Origin: Roseburia sp.
Lineage (GTDB): Bacteria; Bacillota; Clostridia; Lachnospirales; Lachnospiraceae
Assembly (NCBI GenBank): GCA_003483745.1
Contig: DMYD01000013.1
Coordinates: forward strand, 651 to 64,650
Direction: 5' to 3'
DNA: 64,000 nt
A model generated the notes under the pieces. The model had not been told where the DNA came from, searched no databases, and saw only the letters and a list, made by a program, of their open reading frames with translations. Positions 43,031 through 51,524 of this stretch are shown piece after piece (positions within the stretch are counted from its first letter, which is position 1; every line of letters begins with the position of its first letter). A program made the translations under genes and the position numbers.

Positions 43031-44865
43031 AATGCATATTCATCAATATCCTCTTTTAACAGCTCAGTCCCCCTTAAATAGCCTTCCAACAAATAAACAC
43101 TTTTCTCCACCATATCTGCAACGCCCATATCTTCTTCCATATAAATATCATCTCCAATCTCATACTCTTCTTTCTGTGCATAATAAACCAGAAGTTCCAG
43201 CAAAGGTGATTGTTCTATTTGTGCATTCTGTTCCATCATTACTTTCAACTCGGACATAACCCATGTATCATTCTGTTGTCCATATTTTAAAGTCTCCAAT
43301 ATCTTTCGCTGCTTTTCAATGTTTTTTTTCAATATATCACTGAATAATAATACGTCCTCCTTGATCTGCATTAATTTTTCCAGTAGTTCCCTTTGTTGTG
43401 TTTCATTTAATGCCGGTTCAATTCTATTTATAATATCGTATGCATTAAAATCTTCCTGACATTCCTGGTCTATTGTATCGTGTAGAGACTGTACAATGGT
43501 TCCCTGAATACGCGCTCCACCTTCCGTTGCATCGATCACACGAAACGCATCTTTATTCATATGAATAATCTTTTCAAACCATTCTTTATATCGCCACATT
43601 TGAAAATCTGTTTTTAGTTCACTTCCATCAATTCCTTCAACCGTCATTAGATAACGGCTATTGATATAATCATCATTATCCCCAAATGCACCCTCTATTC
43701 CACTGGTATGAGATACACCATTCGTAAATGCCATATCCTGTCCAACTAAAACAATATTATAAAATCCTAAATAATGTGCCAGCATAAAAGCATCTGCTGT
43801 TACAGAACCTCCCGACAGTAATTCCGGAAATTCATACCCTAATTTTTTTTCCATAGCAGCATTCCACATTGTACTATAATTTCCCTGATAAAATATCTTT
43901 CCACCATAGTGTTCAAAAATCCAGGGTCTTGTCCATTTTCCATATATCCATATTATATTTTTTAGATCTAATTCTTCAAAAAAACGATCTGGCGATTCCG
44001 GATCAATTGTACATACAACATCCGGATGTATCCCCGCACGCAGTACTGTACGAAGTGCAGCATCTACAACAATAATAAATGCCTTTCCCTCCGCTCTCTT
44101 TAATTCTTTTACATTTTTATCCAGAGATGGTCCTGCCGACACAATAATTGCCGGTATCCTATCAGGCATATATCCCTCAAATGCTTTTTTTATCTGTGCA
44201 ATGTTCCTCTGTGAAATCATATTTCGCATATGATATAGCATATGTTGTGGTATCATACGTTCGAAACCAAGTTTTGTACTTTTCTTTACAATCTCATCCT
44301 GTATTCTATCCAAAATATGTTGCATAAAGCTTTCACACTGTTTTGTATACAACACATCATAATTAGGAAGAATACAGTATTCTACTAACTTCATGTTGGT
44401 ATAATCAATACTACTATGAATGGTTTCGTCTATTCTATCATCAATTTCGGGTATACACAATTTCACATTTTCGCGATCTAATATATCTGCAACATTAAAA
44501 TAATGGCACACTACCGCCATTACTTCAATATCCGGTTCCCAAATAATAAACTGATTTGTTTTATCTCCTTTTCGTATCATCTGATCAATACTTTTTCCAT
44601 CCGAAAAGCCATATATAAAATATACCCCATATAATCTAATTGCATATCGGTCAGCATAAACCTGAGATGCCCGTTCTGGAGACACTTCACTGTTTAATCT
44701 CCACCAGTGTTCCCTGCACCTTACTTCAAGCACTTTTTCCCCATCCAGCGAAGACTTTATCTGTATTTTTTCTTTTAACGATCCAATTTCTATGTTTTTT
44801 ATTTGATCCGCAATTTTAGAATATTTTTTTTCTAAAATCATCATGTTTTTTTCATATATACTCAT
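43021..44865 (-). CDS. maf: Motility-associated factor (Maf) flagellin glycosyltransferase
   Basis: 614 residues. The central MAF_flag10/DUF115 domain at about 200-430 carries RIPAIIVSAGPSLDKNVKEL, VVDAALRTVLRAGIHPDVV and LLSGGSVTADAFMLAHYLGF, then IVLVGQDMAFTNG. Maf proteins transfer nonulosonic acids such as pseudaminic acid from CMP donors to Ser/Thr of flagellin in the cytoplasm before export. The N-terminal 180 and C-terminal 170 residues are helical and may bind flagellin. It follows hag and a small gene, the common arrangement. It is the only Maf gene in the window. Confidence 0.93.
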   Translation of the reverse strand: MSIYEKNMMILEKKYSKIADQIKNIEIGSLKEKIQIKSSLDGEKVLEVRCREHWWRLNSEVSPERASQVYADRYAIRLYGVYFIYGFSDGKSIDQMIRKGDKTNQFIIWEPDIEVMAVVCHYFNVADILDRENVKLCIPEIDDRIDETIHSSIDYTNMKLVEYCILPNYDVLYTKQCESFMQHILDRIQDEIVKKSTKLGFERMIPQHMLYHMRNMISQRNIAQIKKAFEGYMPDRIPAIIVSAGPSLDKNVKELKRAEGKAFIIVVDAALRTVLRAGIHPDVVCTIDPESPDRFFEELDLKNIIWIYGKWTRPWIFEHYGGKIFYQGNYSTMWNAAMEKKLGYEFPELLSGGSVTADAFMLAHYLGFYNIVLVGQDMAFTNGVSHTSGIEGAFGDNDDYINSRYLMTVEGIDGSELKTDFQMWRYKEWFEKIIHMNKDAFRVIDATEGGARIQGTIVQSLHDTIDQECQEDFNAYDIINRIEPALNETQQRELLEKLMQIKEDVLLFSDILKKNIEKQRKILETLKYGQQNDTWVMSELKVMMEQNAQIEQSPLLELLVYYAQKEEYEIGDDIYMEEDMGVADMVEKSVYLLEGYLRGTELLKEDIDEYALKS

Positions 44866-44885
44866 ACCAAGCTAATATCTTCCCT

Positions 44886-45158
44886 CTATTTATAATATAT
44901 TCCCACAAATCTTTTGCCATCTTCTTCCAGGCAGTCTGCTATCGCCAGGATATCACCCTTTTCATATGCTTCCAACAGCCTATGCAATACCTGAATTCCG
45001 GTTTTCTGGATATCAACTCTATTCTCTCCATCACAATTCACTGTCATATCTTGAAACAATCCTATCAGTTGCAGTGTCTGTTCCATTGCTTCTTTTCCTT
45101 TGTTCTGATACAGTGCAATTATATTTGTCTCAAGTTGTTTTTCTATTTTCTCCTTCAC
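44886..45158 (-). CDS. Small helical protein between hag and maf
   Basis: 90 residues, all-helical (LETNIIALYQNKGKEAMEQT, then VLHRLLEAYEKGDILAIADC). No known motif. It lies 21 bases upstream of maf and just after the hag terminator, so it likely depends on read-through from hag. Layout of its C-terminal half is like the small gene at 34820-35182. A flagellin-export or glycosylation adaptor role is possible. It is not FliS, which is encoded separately. Confidence 0.7.
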   Translation of the reverse strand: MKEKIEKQLETNIIALYQNKGKEAMEQTLQLIGLFQDMTVNCDGENRVDIQKTGIQVLHRLLEAYEKGDILAIADCLEEDGKRFVGIYYK

Positions 45159-45191
45159 AACATTTGCCCCTTACCTTAACTTTTTATACAG

Positions 45192-45222
45192 AAAAAGCCG
45201 ACAGTTAAACTGTCGGCTTTTA
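45192..45222 (-). terminator. Intrinsic terminator of hag
   Basis: AAAGCCGACAGTT / AACTGTCGGCTTT stem, nearly perfect, followed on the minus strand by a T-rich run. It is 13 bases after the flagellin stop. Confidence 0.92.
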
Positions 45223-45234
45223 AGTAGCGTATTA

Positions 45235-46047
45235 TTACTGTAACAGAGATAATACACCCTGAGTAGACTGGTTAGCCTGAGCAAGCATAGACTGTCCTGC
45301 CTGAGCAAGGATATTGTTCTTGCTGTAAGTAACCATCTCTTCAGCCATATCTGTATCACGGATACGAGACTCTGCAGACTGAGTATTCTCAGAAATGTTG
45401 TCAAGGTTAGCAATAGTGTGCTCTAAACGATTCTGTAATGCACCTAAGTAAGAACGCTGCTCAGATACCATACTAATTGCTTTCTGAGCTGCAGACATTG
45501 CTTTACCAGCAGTTGTGAAGCTTGTTACTGCTAATTTATCAACACCAAGTGCAGTTGCACTCATATTGTCAATGCTGACAGTAATCTTCTGTCCGCATAA
45601 AGAACCAACCTGAAGATTCTTTGTTGCGAATTTACCGTCTAATAAGTTCATGGTGTTGAACTGAGTAGTAGAACGGATTCTGCTGATCTCAGATGCTAAC
45701 TGATCAACCTCAGACTGAATAGCATTTCTATCAGCTGTTGTATTGGTATCGTTTGCTGCCTGAGTAGCTAACTCATTCATACGCTGTAAAATAGAGTGAG
45801 TCTCATTTAATGCACCCTCAGCAACCTGGATTAAAGAAACACCGTCCTGAGCGTTGTCAGAAGCTTTGTTTAATCCACGGATCTGGCTTCTCATTTTCTC
45901 AGAAATTGTTAAACCAGCAGCGTCATCACCTGCACGGTTGATTCTGTAACCAGAAGATAATTTCTCAGAAGATTTTGCCTGAGCTCCTGTTGTGATACCT
46001 AACTGTCTGTTAGCGTTCATAGCTGTAAGATTGTGCTGTACTACCAT
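45235..46047 (-). CDS. hag: Flagellin
   Basis: 270 residues, a compact flagellin of the D0-D1 type. VVQHNLTAMNANRQLGIT and SEKLSSGYRINRAGDDAAGL are the conserved N-terminus, and DTDMAEEMVTYSKNNILAQA with QSMLAQANQSTQGVLSLL the C-terminus. The central 100 residues are Ser/Thr-rich enough to offer glycosylation sites but no large variable domain is inserted. It is driven by a near-perfect sigma-D promoter and its 5' leader carries a CsrA-type site. It is the expected filament protein and Maf substrate. Confidence 0.97.
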   Translation of the reverse strand: MVVQHNLTAMNANRQLGITTGAQAKSSEKLSSGYRINRAGDDAAGLTISEKMRSQIRGLNKASDNAQDGVSLIQVAEGALNETHSILQRMNELATQAANDTNTTADRNAIQSEVDQLASEISRIRSTTQFNTMNLLDGKFATKNLQVGSLCGQKITVSIDNMSATALGVDKLAVTSFTTAGKAMSAAQKAISMVSEQRSYLGALQNRLEHTIANLDNISENTQSAESRIRDTDMAEEMVTYSKNNILAQAGQSMLAQANQSTQGVLSLLQ

Positions 46048-46053
46048 AATTCA

Positions 46054-46089
46054 TTTCCTCCTTGAATTTACTGCGGCTTCCATGCCGCA
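46054..46089 (-). promoter_or_regulatory. CsrA-binding region in hag leader (hairpin GGA plus SD GGA)
   Basis: Two GGA elements in the roughly 140-base leader. At 46072-46089 the RNA can form TGCGGC / GCCGCA with ATGGAA in the loop. At 46054-46063 AAGGAGGAAA is the ribosome binding site. This is the two-site arrangement known for CsrA control of Bacillus hag. CsrA and its antagonist FliW are encoded at 50773-51452. Confidence 0.75.
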
Positions 46090-46196
46090 TCGTCTAAATT
46101 TTGCAGTTTTCCTTCCCGGCCGTACGCTCCATTCTGTTCCACTGCCAAGTAACTTTTTCAAGTAATGTTCATCATCACTTTGTTTACTTGTATTAT

Positions 46197-46223
46197 ATAT
46201 CGGATGTTCATCCCGATACTTTA
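46197..46223 (-). promoter_or_regulatory. Sigma-D promoter of hag
   Basis: TAAA, 15 bases, TCCGATAT on the minus strand, one base from the consensus TAAA-N15-GCCGATAT. It lies about 150 bases upstream of the flagellin start. Confidence 0.9.
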
Positions 46224-46257
46224 TAGTAAAAAAGAAATTTTTTTCTTTTTTCTATCT

Positions 46258-46737
46258 TTATTTCTTCTTGTCCGTAAACACCGGCTCGCCATAGTTTGTC
46301 TTCATCATATTTTTATAATACTGATTTACAACACGCTGACTCTTGCGGACTTCTCTGACCTGTTTATGTACAGATGCAAATTTTTTTGTCATTAAATCTT
46401 TATTGCGTGTTTCCTGTACCTGTATGGTTGCACTTTTACTGGTTAATTTACGGATATAATCCTGCATCTGCGCTATTTCATCACGATAAAGATCCTGATG
46501 ATTCTTCAAGTCATCTTTTACCCGGTCAAATAGTTCCTGGAAACCATCATCCAACAGATCCAGCTGTTCGATCTGCTTTGACTTTTCCTCTACTGTCTTA
46601 TCAAAATCATCCGGATCTAATGCCGGATTTTCCAATTCTTCGCTCTGCCTGATATTTAATTCCATTATAGTGTCTAAAATTTCGCTTTTTTTCTTCAAGC
46701 TCTGTATCATAACCGGAATATATTGATTCTTCTCCAT
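46258..46737 (-). CDS. FliT-like flagellar chaperone
   Basis: 159 residues, coiled-coil-rich (VMIQSLKKKSEILDTIMELN, DDGFQELFDRVKDDLKNHQD). It directly follows fliS, where FliT normally sits, and its size and helical nature fit the FliT/FlgN chaperone group. FliT binds the FliD cap protein. Sequence identity to FliT is not evident by eye, so the assignment rests on position and structure. It ends just after the hag promoter region, whose transcript begins downstream. Confidence 0.65.
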   Translation of the reverse strand: MEKNQYIPVMIQSLKKKSEILDTIMELNIRQSEELENPALDPDDFDKTVEEKSKQIEQLDLLDDGFQELFDRVKDDLKNHQDLYRDEIAQMQDYIRKLTSKSATIQVQETRNKDLMTKKFASVHKQVREVRKSQRVVNQYYKNMMKTNYGEPVFTDKKK

Positions 46738-46750
46738 ATTCTCTGTACCC

Positions 46751-47131
46751 TTACTGCTGCGTATGTGCCAGTTTCATAACTTCTTTCCAAGTATCGCGCA
46801 TAGTACGCAAGTGTTTCAGCACTTCTTCCATGATCTCTTTATCTTTTTTCATGTTTGCATCACGTAAACGAACCATCAGATAATTATATACCTCATCAAA
46901 GTCTTTTGCCACCGGATATTTATGATTTAATGTACTCTGGAACTCTTCTATAATGTGCTCTACTTTCATAATATTGTCATGTGCTTTTTGAATATCTTTT
47001 GCTTCGATCGCTTCAATCGCGATATTTGCAAACTTTATCGCTCCCTCATAAAGCATCAGCGTCAGTTCCGCCGGTGATGCAGTCATAACTTTGTTGTTTG
47101 CATACGCTGCGTATCCTTTGTTAGCCAGCAT
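46751..47131 (-). CDS. fliS: Flagellin export chaperone FliS
   Basis: 126 residues, typical FliS. ANKGYAAYANNKVMTASPAE and LTLMLYEGAIKFANIAIEA are the hallmark start, and VYNYLMVRLRDANMKKDKEI the C-terminal helix. It binds flagellin in the cytoplasm and keeps it export-ready. It is 13 bases before the FliT-like gene and lies in the flaG-fliD-fliS run. Confidence 0.95.
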   Translation of the reverse strand: MLANKGYAAYANNKVMTASPAELTLMLYEGAIKFANIAIEAIEAKDIQKAHDNIMKVEHIIEEFQSTLNHKYPVAKDFDEVYNYLMVRLRDANMKKDKEIMEEVLKHLRTMRDTWKEVMKLAHTQQ

Positions 47132-47185
47132 AAATCATTTCCTCCATGTGTTATATAATTTTAAACATAATTTTCTTTATGCCAC

Positions 47186-47219
47186 AAATATCTGTCCCAC
47201 ATATGTGGGGCAGATATTT
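47186..47219 (-). promoter_or_regulatory. Long hairpin between fliD and fliS
   Basis: AAATATCTG-CCCCACATATGTGGG-CAGATATTT, a stem of about 16 base pairs in a gap of 137 bases. No T-tract follows on the minus strand, so an mRNA-processing or attenuator role is more likely than full termination. Confidence 0.6.
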
Positions 47220-47268
47220 AAATTTTATCACTCTCTTTTTTATTTTACCACCATTTTCAGCAATTTTA

Positions 47269-50013
47269 TCAGCCTCCGAACAGGTTGGATAACGAAGATG
47301 TCTGGCTCTGTAATTTAGACAATGCCGTCTCCATTGCAGAGAACTTCTTGTAATATGCGTCCTCCTGATCCTGCAGTTTCTGCTCCCACTTTTTGATCGT
47401 GGTAGTGTAATCACTGTATTCGGATGCCATCTCTTTATCATTGTATACTTTATAAATACTGCTTAAAGTTGAAGATTTCATCTTCGTTCCAATTGCATCA
47501 TATAAATTGGTCGTAAGCTGCTGCATAAAGGAAACGACCGTATCCGGATCAGAGTTGATCATCGCCATCAGCTTATCTTCGTTTCCGGAAGTTGCTGTAT
47601 CGTCCTCATCACCGTCAATATGATATGCATTCTGTTGGTTCTCCGGTGCATTCAAGAAACCTAGTGTCTTGATTCCAAAACTTGACAGATAATATTTCTT
47701 GCCATCAATCGTAACCGGCTGACTCATGGCATTCGTCATCAGATTCATGACACTTTCCAGGCTGTCATCGCGGCGAAGCAATGAAGATTTAATTTTCTCT
47801 TCCCACTTCTCAACTTCTGAATCAGACATTGCACTCTTTTCATCATCTGTCAAGGGCTCATATCCCTTTGCCGTATCTGCGTTGTAAAGTGATGTCATTT
47901 CGTTGATCAGAGAATTGTACTGTGTCAGGAAACTCTTGATCTTGTCATAAATCGCCTGTGTATCGGTCGCAGTTGTGACAGTGATCGCATTGGTATCCCC
48001 ATCTCCGGTTGCCTGCATTGCAGTAATGGAAAGTCCGTTGATAGAGTAGGTATTGAGCGAACTGGTGTATGTAATGCCGTTTAACTTAATTTCAGAATCA
48101 CAGCCGTCAATCTTCTTAGCACCTGAGTTTGTTAATGTAGAACTCTGATCAAGGATCCTCTGTGAATCCTGTACTTTGTTTACAAATGCAGCCAAAGCTG
48201 TTGTATAATCCGATGAAGTCGAATCCATCGCAGCCAGATCTGCAAGTACCGAATTGTCATCCATTTTTTTCTGTGCAGTAGTCATAGCAGTCTGATTCTC
48301 GGTAATTTTCTCTGCATACTTGTTAGTTACCTCTGTAACTGCACTTGCACCGCCACTCTGATATGCCTGCTGGATGGAAGAGATAATATTCTTTTTTGAA
48401 TATGTATCAGTGTCATCCAAAGAATCCTCAGCACTCTCATATACATTAACCTTCTCAATATTAGAGGTCAATTTGGAAATAACGTCATCGGTAAGTGTAT
48501 CCTTATGATCCTCCCTGAACCTGCTCAGTAGATCTGCTGCACGGGTTGTATCAGACAATGCTGTATTTCCATGACTGTAAGTTGTCTTAACTTCTTTTTT
48601 CTGATCTTCTGTAACTGTCGCTGTTCTTCCATTGCTAACCGCATTGCCATCGCTGTCGATTTCTGTAAACGTATTGTTTTCCAGCTTATAAGTTTTTCCA
48701 TCGGATCCGGTATAGTTTCCTTTTTCATTTGACCTATAAACAATGCCATCATTATCTGTGTATTCCGTGTATCCTTTTTGTGCTACATCAGCCTGATAAT
48801 AATTCGTTGTCTCATTTTTCATGGCAATTTTGGCTTCCTGTCCATCCGGAGCAGTGTAAACATAATATTCATTGCCGTCACTGTCCTTCTCACCGGTTGC
48901 CTTATAAACCAGACCTGCACCTGAATCTACATAGTTGCCATCTGCATTTTTAGTATAAATGTTGTTATGATCATCTTTTGCTGTCGTGATCGCCTGAATG
49001 TATTTTTTATCATTTCCACTTCCGTACTCATAAATAGTACTTCCATCATCCAAAGTCGTTGATTTGGTGTATACATTTCCAGACGCATCCATCACAGAAT
49101 TCACTCTCTGTGTTGCGCTCATTCCAAGTAATGTGGTAAGTTTCTTCTGCTCATCTGTAGTTAAGCCACTATTTTTTAATGCATCCTGCATTTCAGAATA
49201 TGCTGTCGCATATCCATACGCAGATGTAAGATTTGCATTCTGTGCAGACGCCTTCTCATATGCAGTTTTCGCATCCTTGTAGTCCTTAATTGCAGTTGTA
49301 ACCTTGCTTTTCAGCTGAGTTTCATTTGCATCATAGTACTGTGTATAAGACTTGTATGTTGCATTTGTTGCATCAGAGCCAACACTCAGTCCTAACTGAT
49401 ACAGCGCTCTTGCACCTTCTGTATTTCCACCGGTCAGGGTAAAATCGTTATCTTTTCCGGTATCCTTTGAGCTAATGAAGATACGATGATTTGTTGCATC
49501 ATAGTTTGCACTGACACCGGCATCTTTTAATGATGCAATCACATCACCAACGGTTGATCCCTGTGTCAATGTAATCTCTTTTGTTGTACCATCACCCTTT
49601 GTCAGATTGATCTTTGCATCTCCACCTGTATAACCTAGTTCAGCAAGTGTTGTGGATGTCGTCGTCTTGCTTGAAAGCTGTGCTCCGGTCAGATAACCTG
49701 CCTGTGCAACTTTAATAATGTTTAACTGCTGTGTTCCGGTCGGTGCATTATTTCCTGCCTTTACCGTTGCTTTGGTAGAATCGGAAACAGTTGTTGATTT
49801 TAAATTATATGCGGTAGATAATTTCATGTTGCCGACGCTGCTGTAAAGACTGTAAATCTTCGTATTCAGTGTTTTCCACGCATCCTGTTTCCAGGATAAT
49901 TTTGTCTGTGCCTTTTTGTATTTATTCGTCTTATAGTTGTATGAAGATACCAGAGCTGAAATGATAGCTTCTGTATCAAGACCTGATGTCAGACCGGTAA
50001 TTCTGATTGGCAT
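47269..50013 (-). CDS. fliD: Flagellar hook-associated protein 2 (filament cap)
   Basis: 914 residues, nearly twice the usual FliD length of about 450-500. The N-terminal domain (IRITGLTSGLDTEAIISALV) and C-terminal domain (coiled coil ending SKLQSQTSSLSNLFGG, preceded by FLTQYNSLINEMTSLYN) are canonical. Residues about 215-640 form an expanded outer region, with a coiled stretch (LKSKVTTAIKDYKDAKTAYE) and Tyr/Asp/Gly-rich repeat units such as NIYTKNADGNYVDSG and KGNYTGSDGKTYKLENN. The cap sits at the filament tip, so the insert would be exposed. Start is well supported. Confidence 0.95.
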   Translation of the reverse strand: MPIRITGLTSGLDTEAIISALVSSYNYKTNKYKKAQTKLSWKQDAWKTLNTKIYSLYSSVGNMKLSTAYNLKSTTVSDSTKATVKAGNNAPTGTQQLNIIKVAQAGYLTGAQLSSKTTTSTTLAELGYTGGDAKINLTKGDGTTKEITLTQGSTVGDVIASLKDAGVSANYDATNHRIFISSKDTGKDNDFTLTGGNTEGARALYQLGLSVGSDATNATYKSYTQYYDANETQLKSKVTTAIKDYKDAKTAYEKASAQNANLTSAYGYATAYSEMQDALKNSGLTTDEQKKLTTLLGMSATQRVNSVMDASGNVYTKSTTLDDGSTIYEYGSGNDKKYIQAITTAKDDHNNIYTKNADGNYVDSGAGLVYKATGEKDSDGNEYYVYTAPDGQEAKIAMKNETTNYYQADVAQKGYTEYTDNDGIVYRSNEKGNYTGSDGKTYKLENNTFTEIDSDGNAVSNGRTATVTEDQKKEVKTTYSHGNTALSDTTRAADLLSRFREDHKDTLTDDVISKLTSNIEKVNVYESAEDSLDDTDTYSKKNIISSIQQAYQSGGASAVTEVTNKYAEKITENQTAMTTAQKKMDDNSVLADLAAMDSTSSDYTTALAAFVNKVQDSQRILDQSSTLTNSGAKKIDGCDSEIKLNGITYTSSLNTYSINGLSITAMQATGDGDTNAITVTTATDTQAIYDKIKSFLTQYNSLINEMTSLYNADTAKGYEPLTDDEKSAMSDSEVEKWEEKIKSSLLRRDDSLESVMNLMTNAMSQPVTIDGKKYYLSSFGIKTLGFLNAPENQQNAYHIDGDEDDTATSGNEDKLMAMINSDPDTVVSFMQQLTTNLYDAIGTKMKSSTLSSIYKVYNDKEMASEYSDYTTTIKKWEQKLQDQEDAYYKKFSAMETALSKLQSQTSSLSNLFGG

Positions 50014-50087
50014 ATTATCACTCCTATCTGATGAAAATTTTCATCTGTTATTGTGTATACTCTATAGACAGTCCGTGCTGTCTTTGT

Positions 50088-50534
50088 TTACAATTTCTCG
50101 TCCACTAAAAGTCCTGCGACTTCCCAGACCTTTGCAATCATGTCAAGTGTTTTCTCCGGTGGATATTCCTTTAAGACTTCTTTCGTGTCCTTGTCCACAA
50201 TCTTGATCATAACGCGGTTCGTGGCATCGTGGATGCCAAAGACTGCTTCCGAATTGTGTGCTTTCTTATTAATTTCTTCTACAGCTTTCCGGATCTGGGT
50301 GTTATTTCCTGCGCCGACAAGTGTTTCCGGCTCATCATCCTTGTCTTTTCCTGCATCCATACCTGTCTTTGTATCTGCACTGTTTTTTATTTCCGTCTTC
50401 CATGGAGTCGTAATATTCTCCACTGACTGTGACACGCCGTTACCGCCTGCTGCGTTACTGCTGCCAGACGTAGCTGCCTCTACGGATTTGCCGTAAGATG
50501 CTGCCGATGTTTCCTGTATCCGTTGAACTCCCAT
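50088..50534 (-). CDS. flaG: FlaG family protein
   Basis: 148 residues. The C-terminal 90 residues form the FlaG domain (IRKAVEEINKKAHNSEAVFG, VMIKIVDKDTKEVLKEYPPE, KVWEVAGLLVDEKL). The N-terminal 60 are low-complexity. FlaG modulates filament length in several bacteria. The ATG at 50534 sits behind GGAGGTCAG; a longer frame starts at 50564. Sigma-D-like promoter at 50659-50685. It heads the flaG-fliD-fliS-fliT unit. Confidence 0.9.
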   Translation of the reverse strand: MGVQRIQETSAASYGKSVEAATSGSSNAAGGNGVSQSVENITTPWKTEIKNSADTKTGMDAGKDKDDEPETLVGAGNNTQIRKAVEEINKKAHNSEAVFGIHDATNRVMIKIVDKDTKEVLKEYPPEKTLDMIAKVWEVAGLLVDEKL

Positions 50535-50658
50535 GATCCTGACCTCCGTTTCCATGGTATCCACAACTTCTTTCTGCTGTGTTTCACACTTCCCTGTGTC
50601 TATCTGTGCATGCCGGCTATATTACAACCCGTATGCTAACTTACTTAATCTGTGTTTT

Positions 50659-50685
50659 ATATCGGTTTCTTTGCGCATAAAATTA
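50659..50685 (-). promoter_or_regulatory. Sigma-D promoter of flaG operon
   Basis: TAAT, 15 bases, ACCGATAT on the minus strand, near the consensus with correct spacing; about 125 bases upstream of flaG. Confidence 0.75.
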
Positions 50686-50714
50686 ATACCGGAGCCGCAT
50701 TTTTCTGCCTGTAT

Positions 50715-50756
50715 AATAGAATGCACGCTCCGAGGTCATTCTATTATTGTGAATTA
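50715..50756. repeat. 42-bp hairpin repeat, copy 1
   Basis: AATAGAATG and CATTCTATT flank a 13-base loop, then ATTGTGAATTA. The same element recurs at 56784-56825. It lies just downstream of csrA. An outer hairpin AATACCGGAGC / GCTCCGGTATT encloses it, giving a larger terminator-like structure. Confidence 0.75.
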
Positions 50757-50772
50757 TGTGCTCCGGTATTTT

Positions 50773-50988
50773 TTAGAGCAGATCTTTTAAGGATGCGATC
50801 GCATCAATATTGAGAGCTGCCTTATTTTCATTCTGAATCTGAAGATATACTTCTTTGCGGTATATCGGCACTTCTTTCGGCGCAGATATACCGATTTTTA
50901 CCTGATCTCCGCGGATCTCAAGCACTGTGATCTCGATATTGTTATTTACCACCAGAGACTCACCTTTTTTTCGTGTCAATGCCAGCAT
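50773..50988 (-). CDS. csrA: Carbon storage regulator CsrA
   Basis: 71 residues, full-length CsrA. MLALTRKKGESLVVNNNIEI is the RNA-binding N-terminus and VKIGISAPKEVPIYRKEVYL the second RNA-binding strand region. It binds GGA motifs in mRNA leaders and in this setting represses hag translation. It is two bases downstream of fliW, its antagonist, so both are made together. Confidence 0.97.
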   Translation of the reverse strand: MLALTRKKGESLVVNNNIEITVLEIRGDQVKIGISAPKEVPIYRKEVYLQIQNENKAALNIDAIASLKDLL

Positions 50989-50990
50989 TT

Positions 50991-51452
50991 TTATTCCTCT
51001 GCTTTCTTTCTGCCTTTTACGGCTTCATATACATTAAACTTGATTGGATAATCATCTTCCGCAATCACCTGACAGCCTTTTCTGGTGTCTGTATTGATCA
51101 CCAAAGGTGCCTTTAAATTGACAGTCGTATCTTTCTTATCCGCCGCTGCTGTCAGCGTTACAAGTATGTAGGTGTTATCCTCTGTAAGATCTCCAAGCGG
51201 GATCAGCATCTCATCACTGACTGATGGTGCATAATCCGGTTTCAGTTCATTTGGATGCATGACCGGAAATGCAACTTCCGGTTCATCCATGGACTGAAAC
51301 CACATGATCGAGGATGGTGTTCTTTCTTTTTCCTTGTCAAAAATCAGTGTAAATTTTCTCAGATCCGGAAATCCGATCATCCCATTCTCTAAAGTGATGA
51401 TCTTCTCCTCATCAATATCTATCTCCCCAAAAAGCCTTGTGTTCGCTTTCAT
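50991..51452 (-). CDS. fliW: Flagellar assembly factor FliW
   Basis: 153 residues. ITLENGMIGFPDLRKFTLIF is the FliW signature, followed by MWFQSMDEPEVAFPVMHP and ILVTLTAAADKKDTTVNLKA. FliW binds CsrA, or flagellin when that accumulates, which frees or blocks CsrA on hag mRNA. The pair and the hag leader site at 46054-46089 form the full feedback loop in this window. Confidence 0.95.
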   Translation of the reverse strand: MKANTRLFGEIDIDEEKIITLENGMIGFPDLRKFTLIFDKEKERTPSSIMWFQSMDEPEVAFPVMHPNELKPDYAPSVSDEMLIPLGDLTEDNTYILVTLTAAADKKDTTVNLKAPLVINTDTRKGCQVIAEDDYPIKFNVYEAVKGRKKAEE

Positions 51453-51524
51453 TCCCTTTTCCTCCTGATGCAGATCACGATACGCATTCTAAAAATAGTG
51501 CTGTCATTTTGCTGTTAATCCATT

